Counted from the stretch's first letter, positions 16,608 to 26,099 are shown. The stretch: 64,000 nt of DNA from Leadbettera azotonutricia ZAS-9 (GCF_000214355.1 NC_015577.1:2781389-2845388), one strand, 5' to 3'. The notes: a model not told the origin generated them from the sequence alone. A program made the numbers and translations.

Positions 16608-19289
16608 CTATGCCATATCGCGCAGCCAGGATTCCAGCTTGCCCGTCCTGTCCAGGGCATCCGCCAGTTTCCGCTTTTCCCCTTCAACCAATTCAGGCGG
16701 GGCATTCTTCAAAAAATTTTCATTGGCCAGCTTTGATTCAAGGCCCCCGATGAATTTTTTATCCTTCTCCAGTTCTTTGGCAAATTTCTGTTTCAATGCA
16801 GCCGTATCCACTGCCTCTGCGATATGCACAAAAGCTTCGAAACCCGCTCCCGCAAGCCCGATGGAACCGGCAGGTTTTTCGCCCCCTGCGGCAGCCTCGG
16901 CAATTTCAAGCTCCCCAAGGCCTGCCAGGAGTTTGACCAGGGCGGCATTTTCTTTAAGAAAGCCTATTCTGCCTCCGGAGGGCATACGCACAGTAACCCG
17001 GATCTTCTTGTCGGGGTTCACGGTACATTCGCTCCGCAGAGTGCGGATCATGCGTACGAGATCCTTGAGGAAACCAAAGTCCCCTTCTGCTTCGGGATCT
17101 TCCTTTTCCTTTTTATATTCGGGATAGGGGGCCGTAATGAGAAGGCTTTCGCCCCTAATCTCAAGGGGCAGGCGTGAATATATCTCCTCGGTAACAAAGG
17201 GCAGAAGGGGATGAAGCAGCCTGAGGGACTCGGCAAGCACTGTGAGCAGCACCGTGGTTGCCCTGTCTTTTTCCGCCGCCGCCTGATCCGAGTCGTCGCC
17301 TGAACGCATGGAAAGCTTCGTGGCCTCCACATACCAGTCACAGAAATCATTCCAGAAATATTCGTAAGCCGTGGACGAAGCATCGTTAAAGCGGTAGGAG
17401 AGGAAAGCCTCCTCCATGGCCTTTGCGGCGCCGTTGAGCCTTGAAATAATCCACTTGTCTGCGGGAAGCAGCGGAGGGTTTACAACAAGGCTCCGGCCCT
17501 CAAGGTTCATCAATATATACCGTGAAGCATTCCAGACCTTGTTGGCAAATTTGGAACCCATCTTGAAAGATTCCTTGTCCACCAAAAGATCCTGGCCCTG
17601 GGCGCACATATAGGCCAGGGTGAATTTGAGGGCATCGGCCCCGAACTCGTCCACGAGCTCCAGGGGGTCAAGGCCGTTGCCGAGGCTCTTGCTCATCTTC
17701 CGGCCCTGCTTGTCGCGGATAAGGCCGTGCATGCAGATATCCCTGAAGGGCGCCTTGCCTGTAAACTCAAGGCCCGCCATGATCATCCGGGAAACCCAAA
17801 AGAAAATTATGTCATAAGCTGAAATTAACGCAGTCGTAGGATAAAAAGTTTTGTAATCCGGGGTCGTACAGGAATTGTTCTCCCAGCCCAAAGTGCTGAA
17901 AGGCCAAAGCCAGCTTGAAAACCAGGTATCAAGCACATCAGAATCCTGGTCCATCTCTTTTGAACCACAGTGGGGACAGCAGGAAGGATCTTCCCGGGCC
18001 ACCGTAAGTTTGCCGCAGCTTTTACAGGTCCAGGCCGGAATACGGTGGCCCCACCAAAGCTGGCGGCTCACGCACCAGTCGCGGATATTTTCAAGCCAGC
18101 GCTGATAGGTGTTCTCCCATTTTTTGGGATAGAAAACGATCTCCCCATTGCGCCAGGAGGTCAGGGCCTTTTCCGCCAAAGGCTTCATGCGCACAAACCA
18201 CTGTTCCGAGAGGAAAGGCTCTATCACCGTATGACAGCGGTAACAATGCCCCACGGCGTGGGTGATTTTTTCATCCTTGATAAAGTAATCCCCCGCAACA
18301 AGATCCTCAAGCACGATCTTGCGGGCCTCGGCAACAGAAAGCCCCCGGTATTTTTGGGGAACCTCGTCATTGAGCTTCCCGTCGGGGGTAAGAATATTGA
18401 TCACCTGAAGATCGTGGCGCTTTGCCACTTCCCAGTCATTGGGATCATGGGCCGGGGTAATCTTCACCACACCTGTGCCAAAGGCCCTGTCCACGTAGGT
18501 ATCGGCCACCACGGGGATTTCACGGTCCGTCAGGGGAAGCTTTACCATCTTGCCGATGAGGTGGGCATAACGTTCGTCCTCGGGGTGCACCGCCACTGCC
18601 GTATCCCCCAAAAGGGTCTCGGGCCGCGTGGTCGCCAGTTCCACAAAAACACCTTCGCTGCCCGCTACAGGGTAGCGAAGGTGATACATTTTTCCCGGCG
18701 TATCCTCGTGCTCCACCTCGTCGTCCGCCAGGGCGGTACCGCAGGAAGGACACCAGTTCACAAGGTAGTTGCCCTTGTACATAAGATCCCGCTCGTAGAG
18801 GGTCACAAACACATCCCTCACCGACCTTGAAAGCCCTTCGTCCAGGGTAAAACGCTCCCGCGACCAGTCCACACTGGCCCCGATACGGGACAGCTGATTG
18901 GATATGATGGTCCTGTGCTCGTTGATAAAACTCCAGGTTTCTTCGACAAATTTCTCCCGCCCCAGCTCGCGGCGGTTTTTCCCCTGTGATCGGAGACGCT
19001 TCTCTACCACGTTCTGGGTGGCGATCCCCGCATGATCGGTGCCTGGCACCCAAAGGGTCTTTTCACCCTTCATACGGTGGAAGCGTATTACAATATCCTG
19101 AAGGCTGTTATTCAGGGCGTGGCCCAGATGCAGTATGCCCGTTACATTGGGCGGAGGAATCACAATAGTAAAAGGGGCGCTCCCCTCGGCGGTAGGCTTA
19201 AAGCAGCCATTGTCCTTCCAGAGGGCATAGATCCTGTCTTCAAAAGTTTTGGGGTCGTAAGCTTTTTCCAGTTCAATAGCCTTCATCAT
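16608..19289 (-). CDS. valS: Valyl-tRNA synthetase
   Basis: 893 aa. Class I signature HLGH in PPNVTGILHLGHALN; CP1 editing domain with TTRPETLLGDTAVAVHP; a CxxC...CxxC zinc segment (CKSCGKLTVAREDPSCCPHCG); KMSKS in GRKMSKSLGNGLDPLE; an anticodon-binding domain; and a C-terminal coiled-coil arm (FAKELEKDKKFIGGLESKLANENFLKNAP). Charges tRNA-Val and hydrolyses mischarged Thr-tRNA-Val. A sigma-70-like promoter ends seven bases before the ATG and overlaps the end of ispH, predicting a leaderless message. Followed directly by the HD protein. Confidence 0.95.
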   Translation of the reverse strand: MMKAIELEKAYDPKTFEDRIYALWKDNGCFKPTAEGSAPFTIVIPPPNVTGILHLGHALNNSLQDIVIRFHRMKGEKTLWVPGTDHAGIATQNVVEKRLRSQGKNRRELGREKFVEETWSFINEHRTIISNQLSRIGASVDWSRERFTLDEGLSRSVRDVFVTLYERDLMYKGNYLVNWCPSCGTALADDEVEHEDTPGKMYHLRYPVAGSEGVFVELATTRPETLLGDTAVAVHPEDERYAHLIGKMVKLPLTDREIPVVADTYVDRAFGTGVVKITPAHDPNDWEVAKRHDLQVINILTPDGKLNDEVPQKYRGLSVAEARKIVLEDLVAGDYFIKDEKITHAVGHCYRCHTVIEPFLSEQWFVRMKPLAEKALTSWRNGEIVFYPKKWENTYQRWLENIRDWCVSRQLWWGHRIPAWTCKSCGKLTVAREDPSCCPHCGSKEMDQDSDVLDTWFSSWLWPFSTLGWENNSCTTPDYKTFYPTTALISAYDIIFFWVSRMIMAGLEFTGKAPFRDICMHGLIRDKQGRKMSKSLGNGLDPLELVDEFGADALKFTLAYMCAQGQDLLVDKESFKMGSKFANKVWNASRYILMNLEGRSLVVNPPLLPADKWIISRLNGAAKAMEEAFLSYRFNDASSTAYEYFWNDFCDWYVEATKLSMRSGDDSDQAAAEKDRATTVLLTVLAESLRLLHPLLPFVTEEIYSRLPLEIRGESLLITAPYPEYKKEKEDPEAEGDFGFLKDLVRMIRTLRSECTVNPDKKIRVTVRMPSGGRIGFLKENAALVKLLAGLGELEIAEAAAGGEKPAGSIGLAGAGFEAFVHIAEAVDTAALKQKFAKELEKDKKFIGGLESKLANENFLKNAPPELVEGEKRKLADALDRTGKLESWLRDMA

Positions 19290-19296
19290 TGAATAT

Positions 19297-19325
19297 AATA
19301 TACCCCACTAAATCTTAATTTTCAA
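19297..19325 (-). promoter_or_regulatory. valS promoter overlapping the ispH stop codon
   Basis: On the minus strand TTGAAA (19325..19320), 17-bp spacer, TATATT (19302..19297), then ATATTCA and the valS ATG. The -35 hexamer overlaps the ispH stop codon (19322-19324). Predicted +1 is at the ATG; no Shine-Dalgarno lies upstream. Confidence 0.65.
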
Positions 19326-20254
19326 GGAAGAAAGGGAGGCTGTATCCGAAGTGCAGCTTCCATTGCATCGATTATGGAATCGGGGGTGGAAGCCCCCGCA
19401 GCAAGGCCTATCACTGAATATGCAAAAGCTTCGGAAGGAATTTCGTCAGGGGTTTCTACCAGCCAGGCTTTCCTGGCCACACCGCTTCCGTCAAGCCTTG
19501 CGAACTCCGCACGGGCGATATCCAAAAGACGGCGGGTATTGGCTGACCGTTTCCCTCCTGCAATGATCATACCGTCCACCTTCGTGCAGAGATCCCTCAA
19601 TGCCTCCTGCCTGTCCCTGGTTGCACCGCAAATAGAATTGATTATTTCAAGATCAGGAAAAATCTTTTTTATCCCCTCCCCTATCGCCAGGTATTCTTCA
19701 GGAGTAATGGTAGTCTGTCCGATCAACGCAGTTTTAATGTTTTTATTTTTTTCGCATAACTCTTTCGCCGCCCGTTCCGCTTCGTCCTGATCGCCCACCA
19801 CCGCACAGAGCTCCGAGGCAACATAACCCTGCATGCCGATTATCTCCGCATGGTTTTTTTCACCGGCAAGAAAAATCCGATACCCCTGGCTTGCCAGGGC
19901 TTTTGCCTTCATCTGGCTAGCCTTAACACGGGGACAGGTAGCATCGACAACATGAGCCCCACGGCGTACAAGATCGGCCTCGATTTGAGGCGCAACCCCA
20001 TGAGCCCTGATTATAACTGTCGAATTATCAAGACAAGAAGGAAGATTATCTTCTTTTAGGATCTCAACTCCCAGCCCCTTCAAACTTTCCAGGGCCTGGG
20101 GATTATGTATCAATGGTCCCAAGGTATAGACCCTGGAACCAGTATCTGCGGACGGAGCCTTGGCACCCGGCAGAGCCACAGCCTCGGCGGCCATATCTAC
20201 CGCCCTGCGGACCCCCATACAGAAGCCTAAAACCTTGGCCCGCCGAACTTCCAT
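19322..20254 (-). CDS. ispH: 4-hydroxy-3-methylbut-2-enyl diphosphate reductase
   Basis: 310 aa, normal IspH (LytB). The three cluster cysteines are visible: GFCMGVRRAVD (Cys ~12), DATCPRVKASQ (Cys ~100) and NSICGATRDRQEAL (Cys ~200). LGPLIHNPQALESL, RAHGV and the SANTRRLLDIA segment complete the family pattern. Last step of the MEP isoprenoid route, making IPP and DMAPP, with a [4Fe-4S] cluster. Encoded upstream of valS on the same strand. Confidence 0.94.
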   Translation of the reverse strand: MEVRRAKVLGFCMGVRRAVDMAAEAVALPGAKAPSADTGSRVYTLGPLIHNPQALESLKGLGVEILKEDNLPSCLDNSTVIIRAHGVAPQIEADLVRRGAHVVDATCPRVKASQMKAKALASQGYRIFLAGEKNHAEIIGMQGYVASELCAVVGDQDEAERAAKELCEKNKNIKTALIGQTTITPEEYLAIGEGIKKIFPDLEIINSICGATRDRQEALRDLCTKVDGMIIAGGKRSANTRRLLDIARAEFARLDGSGVARKAWLVETPDEIPSEAFAYSVIGLAAGASTPDSIIDAMEAALRIQPPFLP

Positions 20255-20293
20255 ATAAATCTGAATTCTTTAAGAATTTCTAACCGCAAAGTC

Positions 20294-20338
20294 AAAAAAG
20301 CGCACAAAGTATAAAAAATTACTTTTTTCTTCGTGCGC
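20294..20338 (-). terminator. Rho-independent terminator of the yajC-secD-secF operon
   Basis: On the minus strand GCGCACGAAG (20338..20329) pairs with CTTTGTGCGC (20309..20300) with one mismatch, across a 19-base AT-rich loop, and is followed by six T. It begins 28 bases after the secF stop. Confidence 0.75.
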
Positions 20339-20366
20339 CTTCAGCTCCTTTGCGGCAAAAAAGACC

Positions 20367-21602
20367 TTACGCCTTGGCCGGAACAGCCACTGCGGGAGCA
20401 GTAAGCTTTCTTTTTTCCCGTTTGTTCTTCTGGGCTTCCCAGAGGTTTACAAACCCACAGGCGATGAAAATTGTTGAATATACGCCCGAAGTCATGCCTA
20501 CGAGGAGGGCAAGGGCAAAATCTTTCATTGAGCCTGTGGTAAAGATAAAGAGGCTCAATACAGCCAGCATAGTAGTAAAAGTAGTAATAATGGTACGGCT
20601 CAAGGTTTCGGTGAGGGAACGATCAAGAATTCGCACAAAGGTATCGTCAGGATAAATACGCCGCGATTCCCGGACACGGTCAAAGATAACGATGGTGTCG
20701 TTTATCGAATAACCCAGGATTGTGAGTATTGCTGCGATAGTAGTAGTGTTAAACTCCATGCGGGACCAGACCACAAAGGCAACCATGATAAGACCGTCGT
20801 GGACAATGGCAAGAACCGCGCCTATGGCGTACTGGGGCTTAAACCGTATAGTTGAATAAAGCAGAATCAAAAGAAGGGTAAGGCCAAGAAGAATACCGGC
20901 CTGATCAGCCAGCTGCTTGGAGAAACGGGAACCTACATAGTCAGACTTGTTCACCGCTACCCCGCCATGCCCAAAGGCTGTCTCCAAAGTGGAAATGATC
21001 TTTTCCGCAGGGACACCCTGCCCGCCTTCAATATCGCTGTCTTCCATTCGAACCATAAAACGCCGCTCGGCCGGCTCGCCAAGGCTCTGCACAGAAACAG
21101 TCCCCAAAGGCAGGAGGGCTGAACGCACATCCTCGATAGGTATCACCTGTTCGTCAGGCGAAAGGTAATGGACGTTGTAGGGAACAGAACCAAGCTGGGG
21201 GCTGCTCTGGGCGCTTACCACGAGCCACGAAGACCGTATTGAGCCCACCGAGGAAGAAGCGGAGGCGGAAATGCCGTCAATGGCCTGAAGGCCCCGGACA
21301 AGATCATTCACTGCCGGATAAGAAGCAAAGGGGAAATCGTGCTGCTCTTCCTCGACCCCCGCACCCGAAATGACAATAGTCAAATTAGTGCGGCTAAGGG
21401 ATATGGACGCATTGCCCCTGCCATTATAGGTGACCTGGAAAGCGCCGGGGGCAAACTGAATTTCCTGCAAAAGACCTGCCTGGAAATCGACACCCATATT
21501 AAACCCTTCAGTTACATACCCCACTATACCGCCAACAGCCAACAGGATCGATAGTATTATTGCGGGAAGGAAAAATTTTGAAAAAGGAATAATGCGTTTC
21601 AT
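20367..21602 (-). CDS. secF: Protein translocase subunit SecF
   Basis: 411 aa, longer than the usual ~310 because of an enlarged periplasmic domain between TM1 and TM2 (residues ~35-250). The SecF motif GVDFQAGLLQEI after TM1 and the C-terminal membrane block (LTLLLILLYSTIRF, TTTIAAILTILGYSINDTIVIFDRVRE) are typical. With SecD it uses the ion gradient to finish export through SecYEG. Its ATG overlaps the secD stop codon by one base (TAATG). Confidence 0.94.
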   Translation of the reverse strand: MKRIIPFSKFFLPAIILSILLAVGGIVGYVTEGFNMGVDFQAGLLQEIQFAPGAFQVTYNGRGNASISLSRTNLTIVISGAGVEEEQHDFPFASYPAVNDLVRGLQAIDGISASASSSVGSIRSSWLVVSAQSSPQLGSVPYNVHYLSPDEQVIPIEDVRSALLPLGTVSVQSLGEPAERRFMVRMEDSDIEGGQGVPAEKIISTLETAFGHGGVAVNKSDYVGSRFSKQLADQAGILLGLTLLLILLYSTIRFKPQYAIGAVLAIVHDGLIMVAFVVWSRMEFNTTTIAAILTILGYSINDTIVIFDRVRESRRIYPDDTFVRILDRSLTETLSRTIITTFTTMLAVLSLFIFTTGSMKDFALALLVGMTSGVYSTIFIACGFVNLWEAQKNKREKRKLTAPAVAVPAKA

Positions 21603-23344
21603 TACCGGACCCTCCAGGAAACAGAAAGGTGCTTAGAGCCCATCACATCGGTTCCAAAGTCAAAAATAAGGCGGGACACAAAGAGGGCGGTAAACACCGA
21701 GGAGAATACCCCGATAGCCAAGCTCACTGCGAAACCCTGAATAGGGCCTGACCCAAGCTGGGAGAGGAACAGGGCCGCAATAAAGGTGGTGATGTTCGAG
21801 TCCATAATGGCCCAGAAAGCCTTGTCGAAGCCTGCGTCAATAGCAGCCTTCCGGCCTTTGCCAAGATGCAATTCTTCTTTCATCCTTTCAAAGATGATGA
21901 CGTTGGCATCGACAGCCATGCCGATGGTGAGTATAAAACCCGCGATGCTCGGCAGGGTCAAAGTGAAGTTGAAGGCTGAAAGTATGCTGAACATAAAATA
22001 GATATTGAGCACCTGGGCTACAACAGCGTTGATGCCCGAACCCTTGTAGAAAAGCAGCATGAAGATCATGACCGCCGCAAGGCCGCCCAAAAGGGCAAAA
22101 AGCCCTTGGCGTATGGTGTCCTCGCCCATGCTCGCGCCGATGGACTGCTGGGTGACAACCTCAAGCTCCACAGGCAGGGCAGCCGTCCTCAAGGTGAGAG
22201 CTATATTGTTGGCTTCTTCCTGGCCAAAACCAGTGAGCCGCACCGCGTCGCGTATGGCGCTTTGAATAGTTGCCTGGGACTTTATCCTGTCGTCGAGCAC
22301 TATGGCCATGGGCTTGCCAATATTGTTGGATGTAAGCTTATAGAAGATTTCGCCCCCTTCGGTGCTCAGCATGAAGGTAACTTCAGGCCGGCCGTCAAGG
22401 GAATTCCGTTCTACCAGGGCGCTCTGTATGTAGTTGCCGTCCAGGCCAACTTCTTTTTTGACCGCCGCATAGCTTAAATTTCCGGAAGCGTTCCTGGCCT
22501 GTTCATCAAGGCCGTAACGATCCTTCGTATAAACACCGTGGATTACCACGTCGGAAGGAATGATAGAGGGGTCCAGGAGATTGCCGTTCGCGTCAAAGGT
22601 CGTTGCAGGATGGGCGTTGTAATAGGTATTGAAAGCTTCGGTCGCTTCCTGATCAACCATGTGGAAGGCAAGGCTGCCCCGCCCCATGATGATGTCATTG
22701 ATGCGCTCGGGGTCCGCGGAACCGGGGATTTCAACATAGATCTGATCCTGCCCCTGTCGGCGTATCACAGGCTCGGTAAGGCCGAATTTATCTATCCTGT
22801 TGTTAAGCACTTCAAGGGCGCGGTTAACCGCGTCTTCGCGGTCAGCATCGGTAAGCACCCTGCCGAGGCGTTCCTGGAGAGACTCGAGGTCAGCCTGGAG
22901 GACTATGGAAAGCCCCCCCGAAAGATCAAGGCCGAGCTGCACTGCGCTCTTCTGAAGATCCTTCAATTCCAGGATCTCGCTGCGGTATTTGGTTTCGATG
23001 GACTCAAGCGCCTCCTGGCGGGAGGTAAACGCCGCCAGCACCGTCTGGGCATCCCATTTGGCAGGACTGGGCTCTTTAGCCCTCTTGTAGATCTTTTTAG
23101 CCTCCACGGTCAGAAAGTCCAGCCCCGGGGGCACATCCCCGCCGGCCCTTGCCTGGACAATGAGGTTCTCAAGATCCACCTGGGCGGTCTGCGAGGCATA
23201 GGCCTTTATCTGTTCCCGGGAAGCCAATGCCCTGGTCTGTTCCAGCTTGGGAACGAAGAAATACCAGCGTATGGAGGGGGAAAGAAAGACAAAACATACT
23301 ATTATAATAGCTAGTATGATAAAAAACCGGTATCGTTTACTCAT
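21602..23344 (-). CDS. secD: Protein translocase subunit SecD
   Basis: 580 aa. N-terminal TM, then the periplasmic region with QLGLDLSGGLSIVLQ and NNRIDKFGLTEPVIRRQGQDQIYVEIPG, and the C-terminal six-helix block with LPSIAGFILTIGMAVDANVIIFERMKEE. Middle gene of yajC-secD-secF, 24 bases after yajC. Works with SecF at the inner membrane. Confidence 0.95.
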   Translation of the reverse strand: MSKRYRFFIILAIIIVCFVFLSPSIRWYFFVPKLEQTRALASREQIKAYASQTAQVDLENLIVQARAGGDVPPGLDFLTVEAKKIYKRAKEPSPAKWDAQTVLAAFTSRQEALESIETKYRSEILELKDLQKSAVQLGLDLSGGLSIVLQADLESLQERLGRVLTDADREDAVNRALEVLNNRIDKFGLTEPVIRRQGQDQIYVEIPGSADPERINDIIMGRGSLAFHMVDQEATEAFNTYYNAHPATTFDANGNLLDPSIIPSDVVIHGVYTKDRYGLDEQARNASGNLSYAAVKKEVGLDGNYIQSALVERNSLDGRPEVTFMLSTEGGEIFYKLTSNNIGKPMAIVLDDRIKSQATIQSAIRDAVRLTGFGQEEANNIALTLRTAALPVELEVVTQQSIGASMGEDTIRQGLFALLGGLAAVMIFMLLFYKGSGINAVVAQVLNIYFMFSILSAFNFTLTLPSIAGFILTIGMAVDANVIIFERMKEELHLGKGRKAAIDAGFDKAFWAIMDSNITTFIAALFLSQLGSGPIQGFAVSLAIGVFSSVFTALFVSRLIFDFGTDVMGSKHLSVSWRVR

Positions 23345-23368
23345 GTTTTCGCTCCGGAGGTGAGGATC

Positions 23369-23767
23369 CTATTCGCTTTTTTCTTCGGCATCAGATTCGT
23401 CCTCAGCCGGGGCTTCGATCTTCTTGTCTTCTTTTTCTTCTTTAGCCTGGCTCTCCACAGAGGAAATAGCGCTGCGGGAGAATTCAAGCTTTATATTGTC
23501 GTCCACCCTGACTATGACGGTGCTTTCCTTTACGCTCTGGATAGAGCCATGTATGCCGCCAATGGTAACGATTCTGTCCCCTTTCTTAAGGGCAGACAGC
23601 ATCTTCTGGGTTTCCTTCTGTTTTTTATTCTGGGGCCGGATAATCAGGAAATAGAAAATCCCGATAATGGCGACCAGAGGCAGGAAATTGATAAGCCCTC
23701 CACCAGGAGCAGCCCCTTCAGCACCCTGAGGGGCACCCAACAGCAGGGAAAACACAAATGAATTCAT
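23369..23767 (-). CDS. yajC: Preprotein translocase accessory subunit YajC
   Basis: 132 aa. One TM helix (FLPLVAIIGIFYFLIIRPQNKKQKE, residues ~29-53), then a soluble part with LKKGDRIVTIGGIHGSIQSV, the YajC core. The C-terminal tail (residues ~105-132) is an acidic/lysine-rich extension. Heads the secDF operon. Confidence 0.92.
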   Translation of the reverse strand: MNSFVFSLLLGAPQGAEGAAPGGGLINFLPLVAIIGIFYFLIIRPQNKKQKETQKMLSALKKGDRIVTIGGIHGSIQSVKESTVIVRVDDNIKLEFSRSAISSVESQAKEEKEDKKIEAPAEDESDAEEKSE

Positions 23768-23840
23768 AAAGTAACTTCCTTATATCAAAATGAGTTGAAG
23801 AATAGATTAGCATAGAAGAAAAGGAAGGGTCAATACATCG

Positions 23841-24128
23841 CTAAAGGACGATGGAACGCCGGGCATCAGTAGGGAACACCCCAAAAAGGCGATCCAGCCC
23901 CGCAACACCGACCTGAGCCCCAATAAGGCTTCCATAGGCAGAAGCCACCAGCTCAAGCTCAGACGGATCTTTGGAATAGACCGCCGAGGAATAGGCAGCC
24001 CTGAAAAGCCCCTTTTCCGCCAATTCCCTGGTCGAAAGCTTCCCATAGCGCTTCCTCGCCTGCCCGTCAATCACCGCCGCAGGCCCGTCATAACCGATGG
24101 TGAAAACAAAATCCTCACGTAAAAGCAT
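23841..24128 (-). CDS. Hypothetical protein downstream of rubredoxin
   Basis: 95 aa, unrecognised. It starts 7 bases after the rubredoxin stop codon, so it is probably co-transcribed and translationally coupled. The sequence reads MLLREDFVFTIGYDGPAAVID at the start; the middle is helix-prone (TRELAEKGLFRAAYSSAVYSKD) and the end is GLDRLFGVFPTDARRSIVL. No Cys, no signal peptide, no membrane segment. Its position suggests a link to electron transfer or oxidative-stress handling, but this is inference from context only. Confidence 0.6.
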   Translation of the reverse strand: MLLREDFVFTIGYDGPAAVIDGQARKRYGKLSTRELAEKGLFRAAYSSAVYSKDPSELELVASAYGSLIGAQVGVAGLDRLFGVFPTDARRSIVL

Positions 24129-24135
24129 AAAACCC

Positions 24136-24297
24136 TTATTTCACAGCCGAAAAATTGTCTTTCGACGCTCCGCAGAGGGGGCAAACCCAGTCCGAAGGCA
24201 GCTGCTCAAAAGCCGTCCCCGCCTTTATCCCGCCATTGTCGTCTCCGTTCGCGGGGTCATACACATAACCGCAAAGATCGCATACGTACTTTTGCAT
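24136..24297 (-). CDS. Rubredoxin
   Basis: 53 aa, a complete rubredoxin. Two CxxC knuckles bind one iron: [12 protein letters not shown] (Cys 6, 9) and [13 protein letters not shown] (Cys 39, 42), with the usual G-x-x-F and LP-x-W segments between. Start ATG 24297 is preceded by AAGGAG at good spacing. A one-electron carrier in the cytoplasm; in anaerobes it commonly feeds superoxide reductase or rubrerythrin. Own promoter about 35-60 bases upstream; the 95-aa gene follows. Confidence 0.95.
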   Translation of the reverse strand: MQKYVCDLCGYVYDPANGDDNGGIKAGTAFEQLPSDWVCPLCGASKDNFSAVK

Positions 24298-24329
24298 GTT
24301 TAGCTCCTTATGTATAGAAAGATACTTAC

Positions 24330-24358
24330 ATTATGGGAGATTATGGGGGATTTGACAA
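24330..24358 (-). promoter_or_regulatory. Rubredoxin promoter with direct repeats
   Basis: Minus strand: TTGTCA (24358..24353), 17-bp spacer, CATAAT (24335..24330). The spacer and -10 consist of two 10-bp direct repeats (plus strand ATTATGGGAG, ATTATGGGGG, 24330-24349), which could be an operator for a stress regulator. The remainder of 24298-24386 shows nothing else. Confidence 0.55.
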
Positions 24359-24386
24359 GCGTAAGGGATTGGTGCCTGGCGCCATT

Positions 24387-26099
24387 TCACAACAGCCCTG
24401 CATACTCCCCCTCGTACCTCTTGAGCTGCGGATTGTCCGGCGCAAGGGCAAGGGCCTGTTTGAGATAGTACACAGCCCGGCGTTCGTCGCGGCGGCGGTG
24501 GTAAATCTCGAACATGGCAGTGAGGGCCAGGAGGTTGCGGGGGTCCTCGAAGAGGCTCGAGCGGAGATCGTTCATAATGGCGTCTTCGCTGGCTCTGGTG
24601 CGGCTGCGGAGGTAGTGGTAGCGGGCCTTGAGGACGCCGCCTGACATGCCGGTAAGGCGGGTGTCTATCATGCGGGCCGCTTCGTCCTGCCTGCCTGTAT
24701 CAATCAGTGCGGATATATAGGCGATGATACCTTCCTCGTTGGCGCGGTCCGCCTCGTAGAGTTCCCGCGCATAGGATAGGGCAGCGGCATTGTTGCCCTG
24801 GCCGTGTTCAACGGTATAGGCGCTGAGAAGATCCTGGGGAGAACGGCGTTCATCCAGAAGCCTGGCAAGATACGGGCGGGCTTCGGCCCAGGCCTGGCGG
24901 CGCACAGCATCCTGAAGGGCAATGGTGACAACCGTGAGGGAGGGGCTGGGATTGGCAAGAAGGCGGCGGAGCAAATCCCGCCCTTCGTTTTGATCTTCCT
25001 GCCTTGAAGACTCCATGAGGAGCCTTGCAGCATAAACAGAAGCTTCATCATCTATAGCGCCGGCCGAGCCCCGGAGCAGGGATCGGAGATAGTTAAGGGC
25101 AGCGTCGCGGTTGCGGTAGCCCTCGGACTGGACACGGGCGCGGAGGAACAAATAGAGCCTGTTGTTGGGATTAATCGACGCATAGAGATCCAGGGGCGCT
25201 TGTGCCTGGAGGAACTGGCCTTCTTCAACCAGCACATGGGCCCGCATCAAAATAAATTCGCCATCCCGGTTGTCCCGCTGCAGTATCTCCGCGATGGCAG
25301 GTTCGGCCCTTGACCAGATGCCGGCGCGGTACCAGGCAATGGCAAGCTGCCGCTTTATCTGGAGGTTGTCGGGAAAGCGTATCACCAGATCCTGGAGCAG
25401 CTGGGCTGCTTCCTGCCTTTGGCCTTTGGCATCCAGGACACGGGCAAGCCCCAGGGCTGCGGGATAGCAGTCAGAAGAAAGCTGCCAGGCTTTGCTGTAT
25501 TGGGCATTGGCTTCATCAAGCCGCTGGGAACGCTCGTAAACTATGCCCATAAAAAAAGGAGCCAATAGTGCGGCGGAATTAAGCTCTGCGGCCTTCTGCA
25601 AATCAGGCAGGGCAGGGAGGAGCCTTTCGCTTCTTGTCTCAGCATAAAGCGCCAGGAAGGGCAGCACAAATTCCAGATAGTCCTGGGAATTTGCCATCGG
25701 GTTAAGGTAGGCCCCCTTCTCGGCATCCCGCAGGATTCGTGTATACACATGAGTCTGGGGAGGATCAATTTGGGGGAGTTGGGGCCCGGTGGCGGAGTAC
25801 AAAACTTTTAAAAGGGTTGCATCCACATAGTTCATGACTCTGCCGAATTCGGAGTTTCCAAGATCCCGGTTCCTGATAAGCTCCAGGGCTTCAAACAGGG
25901 CCGGGGGGGTCCCCTTCTCGACAAGGGAACGAATCTCCTCGGCTATGCCCCCTGTCCTTGGCGGGGCTGGCTGGGGGCTTTCCACAGGGACAGGAATTTC
26001 TGCAGGCAGAGGGGTTTCCCGGGTGTCGGGGTTTGAACCGCAAGCCCCAAGAAAGACGCAAAGAATGGCCGCACAAAGGCGCGTCCGGTTGCCCTTCAC
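24387..26099 (-). CDS. TPR-repeat lipoprotein
   Basis: 570 aa. Lipobox VFLGAC gives an acylated Cys ~20; a Pro-rich linker follows (residues ~25-48). The remainder is largely helical tetratricopeptide-like repeats, e.g. AALLAPFFMGIVYERSQRLDEANAQYSKAWQLS, and C-terminal ALTAMFEIYHRRRDERRAVYYLKQALALAPDNPQLKRYE. Probably a scaffold anchored in the inner or outer membrane facing the periplasm. Overlaps the upstream membrane-protein gene by four bases. Exact role unknown. Confidence 0.85.
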   Translation of the reverse strand: MKGNRTRLCAAILCVFLGACGSNPDTRETPLPAEIPVPVESPQPAPPRTGGIAEEIRSLVEKGTPPALFEALELIRNRDLGNSEFGRVMNYVDATLLKVLYSATGPQLPQIDPPQTHVYTRILRDAEKGAYLNPMANSQDYLEFVLPFLALYAETRSERLLPALPDLQKAAELNSAALLAPFFMGIVYERSQRLDEANAQYSKAWQLSSDCYPAALGLARVLDAKGQRQEAAQLLQDLVIRFPDNLQIKRQLAIAWYRAGIWSRAEPAIAEILQRDNRDGEFILMRAHVLVEEGQFLQAQAPLDLYASINPNNRLYLFLRARVQSEGYRNRDAALNYLRSLLRGSAGAIDDEASVYAARLLMESSRQEDQNEGRDLLRRLLANPSPSLTVVTIALQDAVRRQAWAEARPYLARLLDERRSPQDLLSAYTVEHGQGNNAAALSYARELYEADRANEEGIIAYISALIDTGRQDEAARMIDTRLTGMSGGVLKARYHYLRSRTRASEDAIMNDLRSSLFEDPRNLLALTAMFEIYHRRRDERRAVYYLKQALALAPDNPQLKRYEGEYAGLL

